Source: Cinclus cinclus
Taxonomy: Eukaryota; Chordata; Aves; Passeriformes; Cinclidae
Direction of reading: 5' to 3'
DNA: 64,000 nucleotides
Assembly (NCBI RefSeq): GCF_963662255.1
Contig: NC_085059.1
Span: 14,851,234 to 14,915,233, forward strand
The translations under genes were made by a program, and so were the position numbers. Under the pieces are notes generated by a model that saw nothing but the letters and a program-made list of their open reading frames with translations, had not been told where the DNA came from and searched no databases. This document shows positions 56,935 through 64,000 of this stretch, piece after piece. Each line of letters opens with the position of its first letter. Position 1 is the stretch's first letter.

Positions 56935-59900
56935 CAGACCTCTGCTCCAGAGGTCTCCAGTTCAGAAATTATGCTGGATACAGCCGTGAGCTCCACGGCC
57001 GCTCAGTGGGGCTTCACTGCCCACACCACGCCACGGGCAGGTCATGGTGCCCAGCCTGGTGACACCGGTGCCATGGGCCCAGAGGCTTCAGTACCCCTGG
57101 GGGCAGGAGGTGAGAAAAGGGAGGTGGCAGTGGGATAGGGAGGTGAGAGGAAAGGTGTGAGGAAGGAAGTGGGGTGCAGAGCTGGGACACGGGGGTGGGA
57201 CACCATGGGGAGGACCCACACCAAAAGCTGAGCAGGACCTTCCGTGGGGGCACAATGCCAGGGTACACCTCTCCTTGCTGGCCTCCTCCTCTGCTCTGGG
57301 GAAAAGCTGCACTTGGGCTCAAGGCCCTGCTTGAGGGTCACTTTGGACCCTCCCTGCGTGGGGGTTCTTGGCCAGTGCTTCTCAGGCTGAGGAGGCAGTG
57401 ACTAAAGGATCAAGGGCTTTCAAGCCCTCCTTCCTTGTAGCACTACCCCCTTTACTTTGCCTGCAGTAGCTTCCAAGGGCTGAACCTCCAAAGCCAAGAG
57501 AGGAGGAACAGCCTCTTAAGGTGAATGACCCCAAAGCACCAGTGGGAGTTGGGCAATGAGGACCCCGGTACAGCCCCACAAGTGCTACATGGGCAGGAGC
57601 AGCCATCCACTCCATGCTATTTTTTGGTGGTTTTACACAATGTCCCAGAGCAGCGCAAGGATAACACATCCCAGTGCCCATGCTGGGCCAAGGGTCACAC
57701 TGAGCCCAGCACCACACTGGGTCCAGCATCAGGACTCAGTATAACCATGGCCAGAGTTCAGCCAAAAGTGAAACTGCAAACATGAATTAAAAGTCCTACC
57801 TAACAAGACACCACTGGTTACCTGGCAAACCCACTGGAGCGAGCAGGGACATGTTTCAGTGACTCCATTTCTTTTCCTGATTCAGTCCTGAGCCTCTCAG
57901 CTGGCAGGACAGCCCTGGAAAGACAGACAAAGGTCTCCTTTCAGAGCACTTACAGGGAGTAGGGCAGGGTCTCCTGGCAGATGCTGTTCCTGGAGGAAAT
58001 GTGGTGGGATGATGCTCCTACTTCCAGGTGGGAAACTGCAGTCCCATCCAGAGGAAGGGTTTTGGTGCCTGAAGCATGGTCCCAACCCTGCCACCCAGCT
58101 GAGAAAGTCCTGGGTGCACAGGGATTCACACAGCACCAGCCCAGGGATATCCATCAGCCTCACCCCAGGTCTGTAACAAAGCTGCATTTAGAAACCATCA
58201 GAGGTGTTTGAAAAGAAAACAAAAAGGGAGAGGAAATGGAGAGAAATGGGAAGAAAGTTTTAAAAAGGGGAAGAAAAAAAGAGTGGGGGGGAAGGAAAAA
58301 GCACAAAAGCCTTCCATACATTTTTTTTCTCTCCCCTCATGGGCACTGTGACTTTTGGGGGACACACAGGTTTTCCTCACAGCCCCAGCCCTTATGAATT
58401 TCCTCATTTTGGGAGGATCCCAAAAATCCCTGCCTCGAGGTCATGCTCCACAGTGCATTCCGTGATGTAGCTCAGCCATAAGGGGAACCAGAGAAAGTCT
58501 GAACAGGAACTTCACAAACAAAACCCCAGCAATTCCATGGAGCTGGGCCAGCTCTGCAAACCACAAACGTGGGTGATAACCTGGGGCTGGAGAACAGTCC
58601 CCTTCCCAGGCAGGCTGAGCCCCTCGAGCCTCCTGGAGGAGCACTGTCAGCCCAAGGTCAGCCCCTGTTCCACACACAGACATTCATAGTCAGCTCTTCA
58701 GTGCTTCACACACAACCTTCTGCCCAGAGCTGTGACACCCAGTGTGTTCTCAGTCTGTGAATTGATTTTCCAGGGAAGACCCAGACACTTTCAGAAAGCA
58801 GCTTCCATCCTGTCTCACCCTCCTCAATCTCCCATCGCTTGAGGCTGGCAATGAATTTTCACCACCCTCTTACCCCAAGGCTTTGTATTTGGTGCTGCCT
58901 ATTAAAAACTTCATAAGTCTTTTTTGGGGGAAAAAAGCAATCTGGAGCAAGAAGTGATTTCAGGAATCTGATGAAGACCAGGCCAGCAGAGCAATTATTT
59001 CCAGGAGTGAGGTGGAATAACCCAGCAGGTAATCGCAGGAAGGCATTCATCACCAGCTGGGCCTTGTCTCATAGCTCTTGGCCCCCAGACCCTGCACAAA
59101 GGTTTGGGGAACAGACCCACATATCCCACCAACCCTGAAGCGACACCCTCAACAGCACAGGATCAGCCTGGGCAAAACTGAGGGGAAAGGCTGAGCCACA
59201 GGGCTCACCAGTGACCACAGACTGTGACTAGGGTGAAGCACAGACCTGAACAGCCCCATGACCTCCACAGGATGAACATCCATGCCAGGGTGACATAGGG
59301 TGGGCAGGTACAGTGTCTACCACCCATGCAGCCCAGAAGCCATCACCAGCTACAGCTACAGGGGGGTGCAGGTGATTCAGTCAGTCCCTCACTGAATCAC
59401 TCAAGACAAGGCAGCTGGGTCAGGCCAGGGACTGTCAAGAGCCAGGAGACCCATCCAAGTGACACTGACAGGAGGGCCTTTCCCTCCAGAAAGCCCCAGG
59501 ACATGGGCCAGGAAGCTGCCCAGTGCTGGGGCTTCAGTTTCTCTTCCTCCTCATTCATAATTTCCTCTTTGGAGTTATGCATCCACACAGGAAGCTGCTT
59601 CAAAGACGTCAGTTCAGCTGAGAAATCAAAGCAATTTGTGTCTTTAATTGTGCAGCAAGCCCAGGCACCAGCCTGCCCATGGCACAGCACTGCCAGGGCT
59701 GCACATGGCACAAGCTGGGTGTACAGTGACTCAGCTCAGCCAGCTCTGCGTGCACCTGCATGCCTTCAGCTTCCAAGGATAAAGGGTTAAGAGTAAATCC
59801 ACCTTCCCATGGAGCAGACACCTCCTCACCTCCTCTGCTCTATAAACCAGCAGGGTAGAACCTGCCTGGACCAGGGTAGGCAGCAGAGGGAGTGAGTAGA

Positions 59901-60051
59901 CACATCTCCCCCTGCACCAAGAGATGAGCAGAGTCTGCTGAGTTTTTGACACAGCAAAGGTGCTGTGTTGAGCTGTAGAGCTCTCCCCAGATGTGCCTCA
60001 TGAAGCAGCCACAGTGATGTCCCCTGGGACAGAGTAACTCACATGGAAGAC
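56935..60051. other. Region between the CD74 promoter and the CR1 element
   Basis: About 3.1 kb upstream of CD74. I see no gene. It has a purine-rich block near 58.2-58.3 kb, and no open frame with recognisable similarity. Distal CD74 regulatory sequence is possible. Confidence 0.6.
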
Positions 60052-62310
60052 ATAGAATCACAAGGTTGGAAGATACTTTTAAGATCATCAAATCCAACCC
60101 ATGCCCCAACACCTTAACTGGACCATGGCACCGAGTGCCACATCCAGTCTTTTTTTAAAAACATAGGGATGGTGATTCCACCACCTCCCCTGGCAGACGA
60201 TTCCAGTACTTGATCACTCTTTCAGTAAAAAAATTTTTCCTAATATCCAACCTATATTTCCCTTGGCACTGCTTAAGACTCTGTCCTCTCATTCTGTCAG
60301 TTGCTGTTTGGAGAAAGAAACCAACCCCACCTGACTGCAAACACCTTGCAAGAAATTCTAGAGAGTGAGAAGGTCAGCCCTGAGTCTCCTTTTCTCCAGG
60401 CTAAACAACCCCAGCTCCCTCAGCCGTTCCTCACTGGGTTTGTGTTCCAAGTCCCTCACCAGCCTCGTTGCCTCCTCTGGATGTGCTCAAGTGTCTCCAT
60501 GTCCTTCCTAAACTGAGGGGACAGAACTGGACACAGCACTCAAGGTGTGGCCTCACCTGTGCTGAGTACAGGCAAGAATGATGTCCCCGCTCCTGCTGGC
60601 CACACCATTCCTGATCCAGGCCAGGATGCCACTGGCCTTCTTGGCCACCAGGGCACACTGCTGGCTCATGTTCAGTCTGCTGTTCACCAGTACCACCAGG
60701 TCACTTTCTGTCTGGGCACTGTCCAGCCACGCCATCCCCAGCTCATAAGGTTGCAGGGGATTCGTGTGATGAAAATGCAGGACTCAGCACTTGGAGTTAT
60801 TAAATTTCATCTTACTGGATGCTGCCCATCCATCCAACCCTTCCAGGTCTCTCTGCAGAGCCCTTCTCCCTTCCAACAGATCAACACAGACTCCCAGCTT
60901 AGTGTCATCTGCAAATTTACTAATGAAAGACTCAATACCCTCATCCATGGCATCAATAAAAATATTGAACAAAATCCAGCAGAGACCCCTGAGGGACACC
61001 ACTAGTGACCAGCTGCCAGCTGGATGCAGCACCATTCACTACCACTCTCTGGGCCTGGCCACCCAGCCAGTTCTTAACCCAGAAAAGTGTTCCTGTCCAC
61101 GTCACAGGCTGCCAGCTTTTCCAGGAGTGTGCTGTGGGAGACAGTGTCAAAGACGTTGCTGAAGTCTAAATACACAACATCCACAGCCTTTCCCAGATCC
61201 ATCAGGTAGGTCACCTGCTCATAAAAGGAGACCAGGTTGGTCGAACACGACCTACCCCTCCTAAACCCGTGCTGGCTGGATCTGTTATCCTGGCCATCCT
61301 GTAAGCACTGTGTGATGACACTCAGTATAAACTGTTCCATTACCTTACCGGGTACTGAGGTCAGGCTAACAGCCTATAATTACCAGGATCCTCCTTCCCA
61401 CCTTTTTAGTGAATGGGTGTCACACTGGCCAGCTTCATCTGGAACCTCATCAGAGAGCCAAGACTGTTGGTAAATGATGGAAAGTGGCTTTGCAAGCCCA
61501 TCAGCTCCCTCATCACACTGGGATGGATCCCATCTGGTCCCTTTGATTTATGAATATCCAAGTGGCTTAGCAGTGCTCTGACTGCCTCCTCCGTGATAAC
61601 AGAGGGTACGTACATTCTACTCCCTAACACCATCTACCAACCCAGGAGGACAGCTGTCCAGAGGACAAGAGTCTTCCCACTAAAGACTGAGGCAAAGAAG
61701 GCGTTAAACACTTCCACCTTCTCCTCATCTGCAGTTACTAAGTTCCCTCTCACATCCAATAGAGAACAAAGGTTGGTCTCCACCTTCCCTTTGCCGTTAA
61801 CATATTTGTAAAAACATTTATTGTCCTTCACAAACGTTGCCAAATTAAGTTCTAGCTTCTCTAATTTTTTCCTACATGCCCTAGCAACCCCCTCAAACAC
61901 TCCCTAAAAAACCTGACTTCAGGCACTGAACCTCCTTGTGGGATGAGTCTGGTCAACATATGGGGCCCTTTGTTCCCCTCAGAAGGGAGTCACCCACTAC
62001 CACTGCCTTTCTTTTCTTTTCAGTGTTAGAGGTGGTGATCCATATGACACATGAAGTGTAAGTGGGCTTTCCAGGCAGATTATTTTCTTCTATGTCATCT
62101 GGCTCTCTAGATCCAGGGTCTCATACCTATTCTGATATGGCACCTGGGTGGGTGATGGGGAGGAATTTTTATTACCTCCATTACTAGCAAAAAAACCCAG
62201 AACCAACTGACAAAGCTGCAACAAATTAAAAACCCCACTAGCGGGAGGAAACCTGCAACCCTGCCTGCTCACCCTCCACAGACGTGCCATGCCCTCAGAG
62301 ACCCATCACA
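60052..62310 (-). mobile_element. CR1 LINE, long but internally deleted and broken, minus orientation
   Basis: On the plus strand the element starts with the reversed CR1 terminus (ATAGAATCACAAGG at 60052). Read on the minus strand, it carries ORF2 reverse-transcriptase pieces in several frames: a fingers/palm region with SSQHGFRRGRSC and VDVVYLDFSNVFDTVSH, the catalytic FADD at about 60.91 kb, and a C-terminal region with MSQQCALVAKKASGIL. Beyond 61.9 kb the minus strand shows VVVGDSLLRGTKGPIC, typical of the CR1 ORF1 esterase-like domain, so the rest of ORF1 and the ORF2 endonuclease are missing between them. Many stops and frameshifts make it inactive. The far end near 62.3 kb is approximate. 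Confidence 0.85.
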
Positions 62311-62987
62311 CTCCTGTTCACCACTGGCCAGAGGAAAAGCCCACGTCTGCTGATGAGAACACCAACAGCTTTCACAGTATCAACAGGAATGGAACTGTTT
62401 GTAACAGTGTAACTCCCTGCTCAACTCTGTCCTACCCTCTCCTCCCTCAGCTCCATGCTGGCTGAGCTGCTTCTGGTATCATGTTTTCAACACCTCTACA
62501 CAGAGTTCAACTAACACTTCAAGTATAGGAAAAAGTGATCCAAACGGCAAATGGTGCACACTTCAGACAGTAAGGGAAGTTTATTCTAACATTTTCCATG
62601 GCCACATATAACAAAATACTATGGCTGTGCCAAGGGAAATGCTGGCTTAGGAACAGATACGTCCAGGCAGAGAGAGGACTTTTTCCACAGAAAGGGGAAG
62701 TGATGCATTAAGCAACATTTTGCAGAAAACCCAGCAGCACTTGCTTGCTCCCAGCCCAGCTTTTTCTTCCAGGAGATGCAAGAGGTCATGACTCATTTTG
62801 AAAGCAGCTTTTGCTATATGAAGCCTAAGACACCTGTGGCTTTGGATCAGCCAGCCTGGTTCCCCTCCGAGCCAGAGGCCCTGCTCCAGAGTGCAAGCCA
62901 TCTGTGAATGGAATTAAACTGAAGCCCCTTGGCTTCTGAGCACACCCCAGTAAGAAAACACAGAGCTAAACAGAGGTTTAAGAGAGC
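62311..62987. other. Region between the CR1 element and RPS14
   Basis: No gene recognised. An AATAAA on the minus strand (62584-62579) could serve a longer RPS14 transcript, but the closer ATTAAA is a more likely signal. Confidence 0.55.
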
Positions 62988-62993
62988 TTTAAT
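62988..62993 (-). terminator. RPS14: RPS14 poly(A) signal (ATTAAA)
   Basis: ATTAAA on the minus strand about 20 bases after the stop codon. A very short 3' UTR is usual for ribosomal protein genes. Confidence 0.65.
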
Positions 62994-63013
62994 AACAGAA
63001 GGTGCTGCGCTGG

Positions 63014-64000
<987 letters not shown>

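Noticed and set aside
62560..62990. Additional RPS14 3' UTR or separate small gene
   Set aside because: The close ATTAAA gives the usual short ribosomal-protein 3' UTR, and the open frames here show no similarity.

Overview
The window is nuclear DNA from a vertebrate, most likely a bird. The genes are split by GT-AG introns, and there are three CR1 LINE copies of the kind that dominates bird genomes. Gene order and orientation match human 5q32 exactly: CAMK2A(-), ARSI(-), TCOF1(+), CD74(-), RPS14(-). CR1 also occurs in other sauropsids, so bird is an inference rather than proof, and I cannot name the species.

Layout. Bases 1-2997 are the start of CAMK2A intron 1. The first coding exon of CAMK2A (minus strand) lies at 2998-3059, and its upstream DNA, with RFX-like inverted repeats, lies to the right. 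From 3.6 to 9.8 kb I see no gene. ARSI (arylsulfatase I, minus) occupies 9978-12762 in two coding exons. About 19.6 kb follows (12.8-32.4 kb) with no gene that I can support, only simple repeats, long homopolymers, one CR1 tail and some AT-rich blocks. TCOF1 (treacle, plus) runs from 32874 to 51472 in 17 coding exons, which I joined by splice sites and reading phase into a 1021-residue frame. It starts just downstream of a compact TATA-less promoter. CD74 (MHC class II invariant chain, minus) converges on TCOF1: nine coding exons at 53292-56785 encode 289 residues, including the thyroglobulin exon of the long form. A region with a 5'-deleted and internally deleted CR1 (about 60.05-62.31 kb) separates CD74 from RPS14. 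The last three coding exons of RPS14 (minus) run off the right edge.

The genes do not form an operon or a joint pathway. CAMK2A is a synaptic kinase, ARSI a secretory-pathway sulfatase, TCOF1 a nucleolar scaffold for rRNA transcription, CD74 an antigen-presentation chaperone and RPS14 a 40S ribosomal protein. I see no undescribed multi-gene system. The best leads are smaller: a three-codon insertion within the CLIP core of CD74, two class II-type X/Y regulatory modules around CD74 exon 1, RFX-like palindromes upstream of CAMK2A, the modular exon structure of a short treacle with one exon that has lost its acidic cluster, and a degenerate tandem repeat abutting the TCOF1 promoter.

All exon boundaries were read by eye from GT/AG sites, phase and family similarity; no transcript evidence was available.
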